From the IMG/VR virus record IMGVR_UViG_3300028025_005046, positions 1-50,420 of that record: a DNA stretch of 50,420 nt; one strand, written 5' to 3'. Positions 22,189-29,021 of the stretch are shown here, one piece after another. Positions within the stretch are counted from its first letter, which is position 1; each line of letters starts with the position of its first letter. The translations under genes and the position numbers were made by a program. This DNA is from a virus. The notes below the pieces were generated by a model. The model saw only the letters and a program-made list of their open reading frames with translations. It had not been told where the DNA came from and did no database searches.

Positions 22189-22461
22189 ATGGACGAACTA
22201 GATTCAATGGAACTCGGCTCGCACGAAATCGCTTGTATGTCATTGGCGATTCTCGGCGTGATGATTGAGGACTACTGCCAGAATGGCTACTGCGACCCAG
22301 TGATGTATAAGTCAATCGAACTGGCAGAGCGACTAGCTAAGAAGTTGGGCGAGCCTGAACTGGCAACACGATTGGCAACTGCCAAGATGTTCGCAGGCGA
22401 AACTGTAAACGAGATAATCGAACACAACGAACTAGATGTAGATAAGAGGGCGTGGTCATAA
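22189..22461 (+). CDS. 90-aa helical hypothetical protein
   Basis: GAAAGGGGAACG precedes the ATG. The product is helical (SIELAERLAKKLGEPELATR) and acidic at its end. The stop overlaps the next ATG (TAATG). No family recognised. Confidence 0.65.
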   Translation: MDELDSMELGSHEIACMSLAILGVMIEDYCQNGYCDPVMYKSIELAERLAKKLGEPELATRLATAKMFAGETVNEIIEHNELDVDKRAWS

Positions 22462-23300
22462 TGCCGAACTGGGTTTACAACAACATAACTGCTAGTGGCA
22501 CGAAAGAGGACTTGCTTGCGTTTCACGCAAAGGCGAGCAAGTTATCACCAAACGGAATTGCGGGGGACGGCTCGCTCACTTACAAGGATTCGGACGCACA
22601 AGCAATCTCGTTCTGGAACTTTGTAGAGCCGAGCAACAAGACGGCATACTATGAGGCGGCTCACGGCACAAAGCCAGAGGGCTACGAGGCGTGGACACCA
22701 GAGGAAAAAATGACATACGACTTGTCGTTCAAGACGGACGGCTGGTATGACTGGAATGTTCGTGAGTGGGGGACGAAGTGGGACGCTTGCGACGCTAACC
22801 TTGACGACAACACCGACGACGAGAATCCAAATCTCTACTATGCGTTCAATACGGCGTGGTCAATACCCGAACCGATTTACAACGCAATAGTTGACCAGCA
22901 CCCAGAACTAAGTTTTCAGTTCTACGCCGAAGAAGAACAGGGCTGGGGTGCTGAATACGAATCAACAAAAGGCGAGGACGGCTTGCCTGCGTTAGTGCTT
23001 ACTACGGAGTGGGACATTCCAGATAGCCACGCCGACTATGTGAACCGAGGTCGTGAATGTAATTGCGAACACGACGACGACGAGGACTACTGGTATGACG
23101 ACTGCCCTCGTAAGGCGAAAGACTTCGTTGTGATTGTCGAACGGAGATACATTGTGAAAGCAGAATCCGCTGAGAAAGCGTGGGAGATTACCCAAGACAC
23201 TTTGGACGAACTCACGCCAGAGGATTCCGATTCGTTCAGAGTTGTGGACGAAAACACAGGGGAACACTTGTTCCCAATTTACGAGGAGAGCGAGGCGTAA
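22461..23300 (+). CDS. DUF1281/YubB-like (Api92-type) ferredoxin-like-fold protein
   Basis: 279 aa, translationally coupled. It starts MPNWVYNNITASGTKEDLLA and has WNVREWGTKWDACD, YYAFNTAWSIPEPIY and the aromatic YAEEEQGWGAEYES, which match the DUF1281/YubB pattern of plasmid and phage proteins. A C-terminal beta domain follows a short Cys/His/acidic stretch (CNCEHDDDED). Function is unknown. The terminator overlaps the stop codon, with the TAA in the hairpin loop. Confidence 0.72.
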   Translation: MPNWVYNNITASGTKEDLLAFHAKASKLSPNGIAGDGSLTYKDSDAQAISFWNFVEPSNKTAYYEAAHGTKPEGYEAWTPEEKMTYDLSFKTDGWYDWNVREWGTKWDACDANLDDNTDDENPNLYYAFNTAWSIPEPIYNAIVDQHPELSFQFYAEEEQGWGAEYESTKGEDGLPALVLTTEWDIPDSHADYVNRGRECNCEHDDDEDYWYDDCPRKAKDFVVIVERRYIVKAESAEKAWEITQDTLDELTPEDSDSFRVVDENTGEHLFPIYEESEA

Positions 23301-23315
23301 GCCTCGTTTTTCTTT
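23291..23315 (+). terminator. Terminator overlapping a stop codon
   Basis: CGAGGC-GTAA-GCCTCG (23291-23306) with the stop codon in the loop, followed by TTTTTCTTTT. Confidence 0.85.
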
Positions 23316-23323
23316 TCTCCCCA

Positions 23324-23403
23324 GTATTCATTTTTTATCACGAAAAAAGATTTTCACGACACGCCCAGCACGATTTGTAAATGTCAGTCGAAAAGGGTAA
23401 TGT
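23324..23403 (+). promoter_or_regulatory. Array promoter module 3
   Basis: 16-mer 23324-23339, ACACG box near 23360, -35 TTGTAA (23375), 17-nt spacer beginning ATGTCAG, -10 TAATGT (23398-23403); gap 58 nt. Confidence 0.72.
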
Positions 23404-23444
23404 TGTTCTTGTAAGCCCAATGAAACTTTATGAAAGGAAATCAA

Positions 23445-23822
23445 ATGGCTAACACCACAAAGATTGCTAAGGCAATCACAATCACCAGCACCACACAGGA
23501 CAACCTAGTTGTCTTGACACCAAAGATTCAGCGACAGGTAAAAGTGTTGCGAGAATCACGCAACATCATCAAGCAGGCAAAGCCTCTAGAGGAAACTTCT
23601 CGCAAGGCGATTCTTGACTTCGTGGGGAACATCACACAGAAAACTATTGGAACAGACGCAAAGGGAACACGACTAATCAAAGTTAGCGTGGTCGAAACAT
23701 CAGAATCGTTTGACTGGAAAGGTCTGGAAAAGGACGACCCAGAACTTTACACGATTCTAAAAAAGAAATACACAATCGCAAAGGGTTCGGGAACACCAAG
23801 CCTGCGACTGGACATAATCTAA
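23445..23822 (+). CDS. 125-aa basic hypothetical protein
   Basis: The ATG at 23445 is chosen because AAAGGAAA precedes it (an in-frame ATG at 23430 lacks one). The product is Thr/Lys-rich with a central helix (VKVLRESRNIIKQAKPLEET) and a beta-like C-terminal half. No family recognised. Sole gene of its unit. Confidence 0.65.
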   Translation: MANTTKIAKAITITSTTQDNLVVLTPKIQRQVKVLRESRNIIKQAKPLEETSRKAILDFVGNITQKTIGTDAKGTRLIKVSVVETSESFDWKGLEKDDPELYTILKKKYTIAKGSGTPSLRLDII

Positions 23823-23839
23823 AAAGTCCAGAGAGAAAT

Positions 23840-23867
23840 GTCAGCGACCCCCTCGCTGGCATTTTTT
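23840..23867 (+). terminator. Terminator of array unit 3
   Basis: GTCAGCGA-CCCCC-TCGCTGGC followed by ATTTTTTC. Confidence 0.8.
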
Positions 23868-23879
23868 CTTTTCTGGCTG

Positions 23880-23961
23880 GTATTCATTTTTTATCACGCC
23901 TTCGCAACTTCACACGAAATACGACACGAAACTTGCTAACACGATAATTAGGAACTATGGT
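23880..23961 (+). promoter_or_regulatory. Array promoter module 4 with an operator-like site
   Basis: 16-mer 23880-23895; -10 TATGGT (23956-23961) is six bases before the regulator's ATG; gap 60 nt. AACTTCACACGAA (23906-23918) is a one-mismatch operator-like site, so the regulator may control itself. Confidence 0.6.
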
Positions 23962-23967
23962 TGAGGT

Positions 23968-24252
23968 ATGAAACTACAAGACGCTATTGGCGAAACTATT
24001 AGAGAACTAAGACACGAGAAGCAGATGACTCTGCGAACTTTGAGTGCGTTGTCCTTTGTTTCACTTGGACACCTGTCAGAGGTAGAGCGAAGTGTGAAAC
24101 TCGCAACACCAGAACTTTTGGAATGTATTGCTTTTGGGTTGGAGATGCCGACTTGGAAATTCCTAATGGAAGTTGCTATCAAGATGAGCGTAGACGAGGG
24201 CGTAGCAATACCAGACGACCTAACTGAACTACTAGAAAAGGAAATTATCTAA
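23968..24252 (+). CDS. XRE-family regulator resembling ClgR, leaderless
   Basis: 94 aa. Residues 5-60 form a clear XRE helix-turn-helix (IGETIRELRHEKQMTLRTLS, then VSLGHLSEVERS), close to the actinobacterial ClgR/PopR pattern (LRHE, TLRxLS, VSLGxLSEVER). ClgR proteins activate clp protease and stress genes. A phage copy could capture host proteolysis or act as phage repressor; the operator-like site upstream makes it a candidate for reading AACTTCNAACGRA, which is unproven. No ribosome site; -10 six bases upstream. Confidence 0.78.
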   Translation: MKLQDAIGETIRELRHEKQMTLRTLSALSFVSLGHLSEVERSVKLATPELLECIAFGLEMPTWKFLMEVAIKMSVDEGVAIPDDLTELLEKEII

Positions 24253-24599
24253 TGAGTGAACTACAATTCAGCAGAACTGTTTTTTACAATGGCAGAGAAG
24301 TTATCACAGCGTCAGAGTTTTCTACTCTCATAAGGAGTTATCCTGGCTATGTCGTGATAATGAAAAGGGCGACCACACCAGAGTTCCCCGCGCTCGCCGT
24401 AAAAAAGGGCAGGCGAGAATACTACTACTTTGACGATTTGATGGAGTGGTATGAGGAGTTCCTGAAACACAAAGCCGAACAGGTAAAAAAATACGAGAAG
24501 AATTTTGACAGAGTAAAAGAAGTCAATAAACTCAAGCAAGGAACAAACAGAGAAAGTCGTCAGGCTTTGTTAGACGCAATTAGAAGTAAGGGCGAGTAA
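24252..24599 (+). CDS. Winged-helix (excisionase/AlpA-like) protein
   Basis: 115 aa, coupled by TAATG to the regulator. The middle (RATTPEFPALAVKKGRREYY then YFDDLMEWYEEF) has the P-x-FP wing and the tyrosine-aspartate-tryptophan helix of AlpA/Xis-type domains. The C-terminal 45 residues are a basic helix. Probably DNA-binding; the partner is unknown. Confidence 0.6.
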   Translation: MSELQFSRTVFYNGREVITASEFSTLIRSYPGYVVIMKRATTPEFPALAVKKGRREYYYFDDLMEWYEEFLKHKAEQVKKYEKNFDRVKEVNKLKQGTNRESRQALLDAIRSKGE

Positions 24600-24742
24600 T
24601 GGACATCGAAAGATTGTTAGAACACGAGGGGCACTCCCTCACGATTGCGACATACGGCAAGGGTGATGTTGTATACAATGTATCGCTAGAGTGTGCGGAT
24701 TGTAGCGAAGTAGTTTGGGACGAGGAGTTAGATGATGAGTAG
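24599..24742 (+). CDS. 47-aa CxxC protein
   Basis: Coupled by TAATG to the preceding gene. It ends with LECADCSEVVWDEELDDE; the single CxxC pair plus His9/His12 could bind zinc. Overlaps the next start. Unknown function. Confidence 0.55.
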   Translation: MDIERLLEHEGHSLTIATYGKGDVVYNVSLECADCSEVVWDEELDDE

Positions 24743-25022
24743 TCTGGACCGAGATTTGATGATGCCCGACGAACCGCAAAACAAATGCACCTGCCGAGCG
24801 ACATCACTTGACGAATGTATTTGCGACTACGACCCGAACTACGGCGAGCCTAAGAAGTTTGCGTTCGACTTGGTTCTCCACATCAACGAGTTCGAAGCGG
24901 CGAGCATAGAAGAAGCAGAGAAAATTCTCAACGGATACATAGACAGGCTTGCTCAAGTAGAGGACGCTGTAATCCAATGGGATTCGCTAGACCTAACGGA
25001 GGTCGATACAAGACTTGCCTAA
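24735..25022 (+). CDS. 95-aa Cys-containing acidic hypothetical protein
   Basis: Two ATGs in tandem; 24735 is preferred since GAGGAG lies seven bases upstream. The N-terminal part has CTC and CIC pairs (about 17-31), the C-terminal part is helical and acidic (ASIEEAEKILNGYIDRLAQV). Followed by the structured gene-free stretch at 25041-25239. Confidence 0.6.
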   Translation: MSSLDRDLMMPDEPQNKCTCRATSLDECICDYDPNYGEPKKFAFDLVLHINEFEAASIEEAEKILNGYIDRLAQVEDAVIQWDSLDLTEVDTRLA

Positions 25023-25040
25023 GACGGAACCAGAATGCGC

Positions 25041-25239
25041 GCCGAGTCCGTTGCGTTTCTAGAACAAGAAACGGACTTACTAATCTTAGGGAAACCGACT
25101 GAACTCAGTCGCTAAACTACAAAACGGACACAGGATAAAACCGAAATACGCAACCTGAGAGATGATGTGGACTTGTCCACGATTCCGTTAGGGGAGCCAA
25201 GTACGTTGGAACTGATGTCCGTTTTGACTTTCTCGGACG
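25041..25239 (+). ncRNA. Candidate structured RNA with repeated CGGAC/GTCCG arms
   Basis: No reading frame. Hairpins seen: AGTCCG/CGGACT (25045/25072) with inner CGTTTC/GAAACG, CGACTG-AACT-CAGTCG (25096-25111), GTGGAC-TT-GTCCAC (25167-25180), and a long-range AAAACGGACA (25121-25130) with TGTCCGTTTT (25216-25225). A final CGGAC (25234-25238) can compete with earlier arms, allowing alternative folds. No family recognised; it may be a regulatory RNA or the 3' end of the unit 4 transcript. Confidence 0.45.
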
Positions 25240-25302
25240 GTATTCATTTTTTATCACACTTGCGGCGTGGCTTTTGACTTGACGGCTTGCTTGGGGTAAT
25301 GT
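25240..25302 (+). promoter_or_regulatory. Array promoter module 5
   Basis: 16-mer 25240-25255, -35 TTGACT (25274), 17-nt spacer, -10 TAATGT (25297-25302); gap 41 nt. TGAGG/CCTCA (25309/25325) makes a leader hairpin. Confidence 0.75.
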
Positions 25303-25343
25303 TGTGGTTGAGGTAAACGAAAAGCCTCAGAGGGAAAAGGATT

Positions 25344-25736
25344 ATGGCAGAGAACTTGACAGTATCGGGCTTGGTAGCAACTACGCCACGACACTTGATT
25401 ACGGCAGACGGCTTGCCGATTACTTCGTTCCGCTTGGCTAGTAGCAACCGCCGATTCGATAGAACTGCGGGCAAGTGGGTAGACGGAGAAACTAACTGGT
25501 ATACGATTACTTCGTTTCGCCAGTTGGCTATCAACTGTGCTGGTTCGGTGAACAAGGGCGACCGCATACTCGTTCAGGGTGTCTTGCGTGTTCGTGATTG
25601 GGATAATGGCGAGCGAGCAGGAACTTCTGTGGAACTTGAGGCAGAGGCGATTGGACACGACTTGACTTGGGGAACTTCGAACTTCACACGAACAGTCTTG
25701 GTTCGTGATTTAGAGCCAGAGCCAGAAATGGTTTAG
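25344..25736 (+). CDS. ssb: Single-stranded DNA-binding protein
   Basis: 130 aa. The OB fold is recognisable: LTVSGLVATTPRHL, ITSFRLASSNRRFDRTAGKW, NWYTITSFRQLAINCAGSVN, KGDRILVQGVLRVRDWDNGE and VELEAEAIGHDLTWG follow the standard SSB strand order with conserved aromatic residues. It would protect ssDNA during phage replication or recombination. The tail ends acidic (EPEPEMV) rather than with the usual DDDIPF tip, so its partner contacts may differ. Sole gene of array unit 5. Confidence 0.88.
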   Translation: MAENLTVSGLVATTPRHLITADGLPITSFRLASSNRRFDRTAGKWVDGETNWYTITSFRQLAINCAGSVNKGDRILVQGVLRVRDWDNGERAGTSVELEAEAIGHDLTWGTSNFTRTVLVRDLEPEPEMV

Positions 25737-25778
25737 GGAAACGGCGCGCTACGGCTCGCCTTTTCTCACCGCCGACTG

Positions 25779-25842
25779 GTATTCATTTTTTATCAGACAC
25801 GGCACGGCTCGATTTGCGAACGGCGTGGATTGGGTGTAATGT
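25779..25842 (+). promoter_or_regulatory. Array promoter module 6
   Basis: 16-mer 25779-25794, ACACGGCACGGC just after, -35 TTGCGA (25814), 17-nt spacer, -10 TAATGT (25837-25842); gap 42 nt. Confidence 0.72.
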
Positions 25843-25886
25843 AGATTTTGTAGACGGCAAGGGGTCGCTACGGAAAGGGGACAGAG

Positions 25887-26081
25887 ATGTCAGAGAACAA
25901 AGGGTCGTGCTACGACTGCGAGGTAGAACTAACGGACGAGAACACCGTAGACTTTGGTGGGTTTGACGGTGGTAATTACCTAGCCTCAAGAACTTATGGG
26001 GGCGGCGTGGATAAAGACCCATTTACAAAGTGCGATTCGTGTTTCGAAGCGGACATTGACCGACACTTGGACAACCAGTAA
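25887..26081 (+). CDS. 64-aa zinc-ribbon protein
   Basis: AAAGGGGACAG precedes the ATG. Two CxxC pairs, SCYDCEVEL (about 8-11) and KCDSCFEAD (about 49-52), flank a Gly-rich loop, the pattern of a zinc ribbon. It lacks the four-Cys WhiB pattern. Coupled to the next gene by TAATG. Confidence 0.7.
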   Translation: MSENKGSCYDCEVELTDENTVDFGGFDGGNYLASRTYGGGVDKDPFTKCDSCFEADIDRHLDNQ

Positions 26082-26293
26082 TGAGTGGCGTGTCTATGCG
26101 TGGGTCAGGTATTGACGGCGTGGATTACACAGCCGTTTTCTACTGCGACAACTGCCACAGAGAAACGGTGCTTGACGGGTCTACTAATGACGAACGGACT
26201 GTCGCCTATGCGACTTGCCGTTGTGGTCGTGAAATGGAAACGGACATTCCAGAACCAGAAGCCGAGTATGAGCCAGAGGATTATTTGGAATAA
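26081..26293 (+). CDS. 70-aa zinc-ribbon protein
   Basis: Starts in TAATG. FYCDNCHRET and ATCRCGREME give two knuckles; the tail is acidic (EPEAEYEPEDYLE). Similar in design to the preceding gene, so the pair may act together. Unknown function. Confidence 0.65.
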   Translation: MSGVSMRGSGIDGVDYTAVFYCDNCHRETVLDGSTNDERTVAYATCRCGREMETDIPEPEAEYEPEDYLE

Positions 26294-26300
26294 AAAGAAG

Positions 26301-26399
26301 TCGCTTACCTTATCCCCCTTTGGTAAGCGATAGAGATAAACGGAACACCCCCCTTAGTTCCTTTCTCCGAGAAGCCCGAACCTTGTGTTCGGGTTTTTT
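26301..26399 (+). terminator. Hairpin plus terminator of array unit 6
   Basis: TCGCTTACC/GGTAAGCGA (26301-26309/26322-26330), then CCCGAAC/GTTCGGG (26375-26381/26387-26393) with TTTTTT. Confidence 0.8.
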
Positions 26400-26413
26400 G
26401 TTTGGCGGAGGTG

Positions 26414-26475
26414 GTATTCATTTTTTATCTATGATTTGACGAACGCAAGAATTATTCGTTAGAAGTTAGTAGAAT
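26414..26475 (+). promoter_or_regulatory. Array promoter module 7 with operator and 5' hairpin
   Basis: 16-mer 26414-26429, -10 TAGAAT (26470-26475), gap 40 nt. The exact operator-like TTCGTTAGAAGTT (26455-26467, minus) sits just before the -10. AGTTGGA-GAT-TCCAACT (26482-26498) begins at the expected +1. Confidence 0.7.
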
Positions 26476-26510
26476 GTAAGTAGTTGGAGATTCCAACTGA
26501 AAGGGGAGTT

Positions 26511-26726
26511 ATGAAGTTTTATTTTCGTAGGGCGTTGTTTGCTCTAATCACCTTGCCAGCAGTTGTGTTGGCATACGCCCTAGTTTATTTTGGGCTAGGC
26601 GTTGTTGTTGATAGTGGTTCAGTTGGGGCGTTTGTTTCAGCAGTTCCAAGCGTTGCGATTGGATACACGATTCTTGTCGTAATGTTTCCACAGGTATCAA
26701 AACTAATCGAAAAGGTTGTGGCGTAA
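26511..26726 (+). CDS. 71-aa two-span membrane protein
   Basis: The ATG at 26511 has AAGGGGAG six bases upstream. Hydrophobic helices span about 8-31 and 37-60, with a basic N-terminus (MKFYFRRALF). The stop overlaps the next start (TAATG). A holin-like size, but with no link to lysis genes; function unknown. Confidence 0.65.
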   Translation: MKFYFRRALFALITLPAVVLAYALVYFGLGVVVDSGSVGAFVSAVPSVAIGYTILVVMFPQVSKLIEKVVA

Positions 26727-26848
26727 TGGTCGAATTTATTTTGGGCGTGGCAGTCGCTATGGTCGTAGGTGGAGTAATACTTTTGATTTGGACAATGCGT
26801 CAGCAGGGTCTAATCACCAGCAAGCCACGCTATCGCCGAAAGGGATAA
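26726..26848 (+). CDS. 40-aa single-span membrane protein
   Basis: Coupled by TAATG. One helix (about 3-23, FILGVAVAMVVGGVILLIW) and a basic tail (KPRYRRKG). With the upstream gene it makes a two-protein membrane unit. Confidence 0.6.
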   Translation: MVEFILGVAVAMVVGGVILLIWTMRQQGLITSKPRYRRKG

Positions 26849-26852
26849 CACG

Positions 26853-26876
26853 AACGCTCTCGCAAGAGGGCGTTTT
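26853..26876 (+). terminator. Terminator of array unit 7
   Basis: AACGCTCTC-GCA-AGAGGGCGTT followed by TTCC. Confidence 0.75.
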
Positions 26877-26891
26877 CCTTTAGAGAGGGTA

Positions 26892-26953
26892 GTATTCATT
26901 TTTTATCACAGAACACGACACGACTGGCGCTCGCCGAATGTTGTTGGTAAGTT
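26892..26953 (+). promoter_or_regulatory. Array promoter module 8
   Basis: 16-mer 26892-26907, ACACGACACGAC box, probable -10 TAAGTT (26948-26953); gap 40 nt; no good -35. Confidence 0.55.
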
Positions 26954-26996
26954 TGATTTGTTGGCGAAGTTCAGTAGCCAGAAAGGGGCAACAAAA

Positions 26997-27206
26997 GTGT
27001 TTGATACACAGGTGAAGTATCCAGAGGTTCACGTTCGTCTAGTTGGCGAAGATGGCAACGCGTTCGCGATTATGGCACGAGTTTCCAGCGCGCTAAAAGA
27101 GGCAGGCGTTCCACAGGCAGAGATTGACAAGTATTACGAAGAATCTACAAGTGGCGATTACGATAACTTGCTACAAACAGCGACACGATGGGTTCAGGTG
27201 GTGTAA
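26997..27206 (+). CDS. 69-aa hypothetical protein, GTG start
   Basis: GTG at 26997 with GAAAGGGG eight bases upstream is preferred to an upstream TTG. The fold pattern strand (VHVRLVGEDGNAFAIMARVS), helix (SALKEAGVPQAEIDKYYEES) and end strand suggests a small alpha/beta protein. Coupled to the next gene by TAATG. Confidence 0.65.
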   Translation: MFDTQVKYPEVHVRLVGEDGNAFAIMARVSSALKEAGVPQAEIDKYYEESTSGDYDNLLQTATRWVQVV

Positions 27207-27601
27207 TGGGTAGCCCAAGTTTTATTCAGATTACGAGTAAAGATTTTCAAGCACCGATTACCCTTTATGGGCACTGGTCAAGAAAAGATAATTTAGAAGC
27301 TGTCAAGACTGTCTTAGCACGAACAGATAGAATTGGCGACCCTAGTTATTTGGTGGCACAGATTTTCTATGAGTTTGCTATTGCGTTAGGTAAATACGAT
27401 GGCTCGTTTTCTTTCGGGATTGACGCTTTTGGACACGATGTAGAAAAGGCTGGCGATGTTGCGACTGTCTACGTAAATGCCGATACTGGCGTCTACACGT
27501 ATAAAGGCGCTGAATACGATGAATTTGAGCCAGAACACCACGAGCCAATGGCACGTTTAGTAAAGGGTAATCAACTAAAGACACCAATTAGTTTTAGTTA
27601 G
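27206..27601 (+). CDS. 131-aa hypothetical protein
   Basis: The ATG at 27206 overlaps the preceding stop. Mixed alpha/beta with a helix around AVKTVLARTDRIGDPSYLVA and a basic tail. Unlike many of its neighbours it has no Cys pair. No family recognised. Confidence 0.65.
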   Translation: MGSPSFIQITSKDFQAPITLYGHWSRKDNLEAVKTVLARTDRIGDPSYLVAQIFYEFAIALGKYDGSFSFGIDAFGHDVEKAGDVATVYVNADTGVYTYKGAEYDEFEPEHHEPMARLVKGNQLKTPISFS

Positions 27602-27654
27602 TCGAGAACACTCCTAACTAAAATGCTAGGGAATACCCCCTATCCCCTAGCGAG

Positions 27655-27689
27655 AAAACGACACCTGCCCCCTCGGGTGTCGTTTTTCT
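27655..27689 (+). terminator. Terminator of array unit 8
   Basis: AAAACGACACC (27655-27665) with GGTGTCGTTTT (27676-27686). A second hairpin GCTAGGG/CCCTAGC lies just upstream (27625-27651). Confidence 0.8.
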
Positions 27690-27701
27690 TTACCCAGAGT
27701 A

Positions 27702-27773
27702 GTATTCATTTTTTATCGCAATTTTAAAAACACGACGCTTGGATTTGGAAATGTCAGTTGCCGGCATTAGACT
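27702..27773 (+). promoter_or_regulatory. Array promoter module 9
   Basis: 16-mer 27702-27717, ACACGACG, -35 TTGGAA (27745), spacer starting ATGTCAG, -10 TAGACT (27768-27773); gap 50 nt. GACTA/TAGTC overlaps the -10, and GATTCTC/GAGAATC (27820-27838) lies before the ribosome site. Confidence 0.72.
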
Positions 27774-27855
27774 ACAAGGGTAGTCAGTTCAAGAAGCCAG
27801 AGGGGATTCGCTGATTACAGATTCTCTAGCTGAGAATCAGAGAGGGGCAGGCACT

Positions 27856-28170
27856 ATGTCTACCACCATTACCAATGGAATCGAGCAGGTCAGTTTTGAC
27901 CTAGAAGATTCAGAGTGCGCAACTGCGTCAGTTTCGATTGAGACTGGCAACGCCGGCAAAGGCTGGGCTAAGAGTTCGACAGAGTTTTTCCTATCTGCCG
28001 ACGCCGAGGAGCGTAAGGTGTGGGTGAACATTCGAACACACACTTACATTCGAATTGCCGGCGAGGGCCCGCTAAATGTCAATAACGACATTGCGTCACA
28101 CAGATTCACAGAGGCAGAGGCACGAGCCTTACTTGCGACGCTAGTTCACGAGTTAGCCAAACTCGACTAG
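27856..28170 (+). CDS. 104-aa beta-rich hypothetical protein
   Basis: GAGAGGGGCAGG precedes the ATG. Pattern of strands (QVSFDLEDSECATASVSIET, KVWVNIRTHTYIRIAG) then a helix (FTEAEARALLATLVHELAKL). Sole gene of its unit. No family recognised. Confidence 0.65.
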   Translation: MSTTITNGIEQVSFDLEDSECATASVSIETGNAGKGWAKSSTEFFLSADAEERKVWVNIRTHTYIRIAGEGPLNVNNDIASHRFTEAEARALLATLVHELAKLD

Positions 28171-28181
28171 GCGAAAGGGAG

Positions 28182-28205
28182 CCCCCTCGAAAGAGGGGGT
28201 TTCTC
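28182..28205 (+). terminator. Terminator of array unit 9
   Basis: CCCCCTC-GAAA-GAGGGGG with a GNRA loop, then TTTCTCC. Confidence 0.8.
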
Positions 28206-28218
28206 CTTACCCCCAGTG

Positions 28219-28298
28219 GTATTCATTTTTTATCGCGGCGGGGAACAACACACGACGATTCGTTCGAAGTTGGAGTTTTCTACAGTCGATGGTAAAAT
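28219..28298 (+). promoter_or_regulatory. Array promoter module 10 with operator
   Basis: 16-mer 28219-28234, ACACGACG, -35 TTGGAG (28270), 17-nt spacer, -10 TAAAAT (28293-28298); gap 58 nt. The exact operator-like TTCGTTCGAAGTT (28259-28271, minus) overlaps the -35. Confidence 0.72.
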
Positions 28299-28344
28299 TA
28301 CTGAGTAGTCAAAAGGCTGCGTAAAGATTAGTAAGGGGAAGTAA

Positions 28345-28620
28345 ATGGGCAGAATGTATGCCGAGGGCATTATCGAGTCAAGTTTGACACTGGAGCAACA
28401 ATTGGACTGGCACCTGCGGGGTAATCACTATCCACCGGTTCCGGCGTCAATGATTCCAGTGTGCCGAGATGTAATCGTTCACCTCAATGCCGGAGGCGAT
28501 GTTAATCAACACTTTAAGTTGCCGAAGCCTGCCACGTGGCGTGGAGAAGTTTCGGCACCGGCTTGGGCAATTGCTGAAGGTCATCACCTTGAGTCGTGGA
28601 TAGACAACGACGATGAGTAG
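28345..28620 (+). CDS. Conserved actinophage-type hypothetical protein (91 aa)
   Basis: AAGGGGAAG precedes the ATG. LEQQLDWHLRGNHYPPVPAS followed by a helix and AWAIAEGHHLESWIDNDDE matches, from memory, a family common in mycobacteriophages and relatives with unknown function. It supports an actinobacterial host. Its end overlaps the next start by 8 nt. Confidence 0.7.
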   Translation: MGRMYAEGIIESSLTLEQQLDWHLRGNHYPPVPASMIPVCRDVIVHLNAGGDVNQHFKLPKPATWRGEVSAPAWAIAEGHHLESWIDNDDE

Positions 28621-28849
28621 ATTACACCGGACTGCAGTCGAGATGTCAGACTTGGAGATTATGGAAGAAGTTTCGAAAATGTTTAATCGTTCGAAGTTCA
28701 TAACAGAGAATTCGTACGAAGTTTCATGCCGGCAATGCGACAAGGTGATTACCTTGGACGAACAGCAACACCGGCACTACGAAAACAACAACCTTAATGG
28801 GTTCGGGTTCACACTGCCTAAGTGTGCCGAATGCTGGGGAATTAGTTAA
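28613..28849 (+). CDS. 78-aa zinc-ribbon protein
   Basis: Starts inside the preceding gene's end. CRQCDKV (about 39-42) and KCAECWG (about 71-74) form the metal site. An N-terminal helix carries SDLEIMEEVSKMF. A one-mismatch operator-like site lies within it at 28686. Function unknown. Confidence 0.65.
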   Translation: MSRLHRTAVEMSDLEIMEEVSKMFNRSKFITENSYEVSCRQCDKVITLDEQQHRHYENNNLNGFGFTLPKCAECWGIS

Positions 28850-28856
28850 CACCAGC

Positions 28857-28891
28857 GAAAAGTCCGTAATCGAAAGGTTGCGGACTTTTTA
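28857..28891 (+). terminator. Terminator of array unit 10
   Basis: AAAAGTCCG and CGGACTTTT enclose an AATC-GAAA-GGTT inner hairpin; T run follows. Confidence 0.85.
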
Positions 28892-28903
28892 GCTATTAGG
28901 GTG

Positions 28904-28965
28904 GTATTCATTTTTTATCTCAAAATGCGCCGCGAGTGGAAAATTATTGACGCTTGGGGTATGCT
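28904..28965 (+). promoter_or_regulatory. Array promoter module 11
   Basis: 16-mer 28904-28919, -10 TATGCT (28960-28965), gap 40 nt. GCTTG-TCTTAT-CAAGC (28963-28978) overlaps the -10. Confidence 0.65.
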
Positions 28966-29021
28966 TGTCTTATCAAGCAAAAGGGGCGACGAAAAGAAGT
29001 AAGCGCTCAGAGGGGACACCA

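Noticed and set aside
23315-23339. The T-rich 16-mer as the tail of the upstream terminator
   Set aside because: The terminators already have their own T run and lie about 10-20 nt before the 16-mer, whose full sequence (not only the T run) is conserved.
25887-26293. WhiB-like regulators
   Set aside because: The Cys pairs lack the four-Cys WhiB spacing and the Gly-Val-Trp-Gly-Gly turn.
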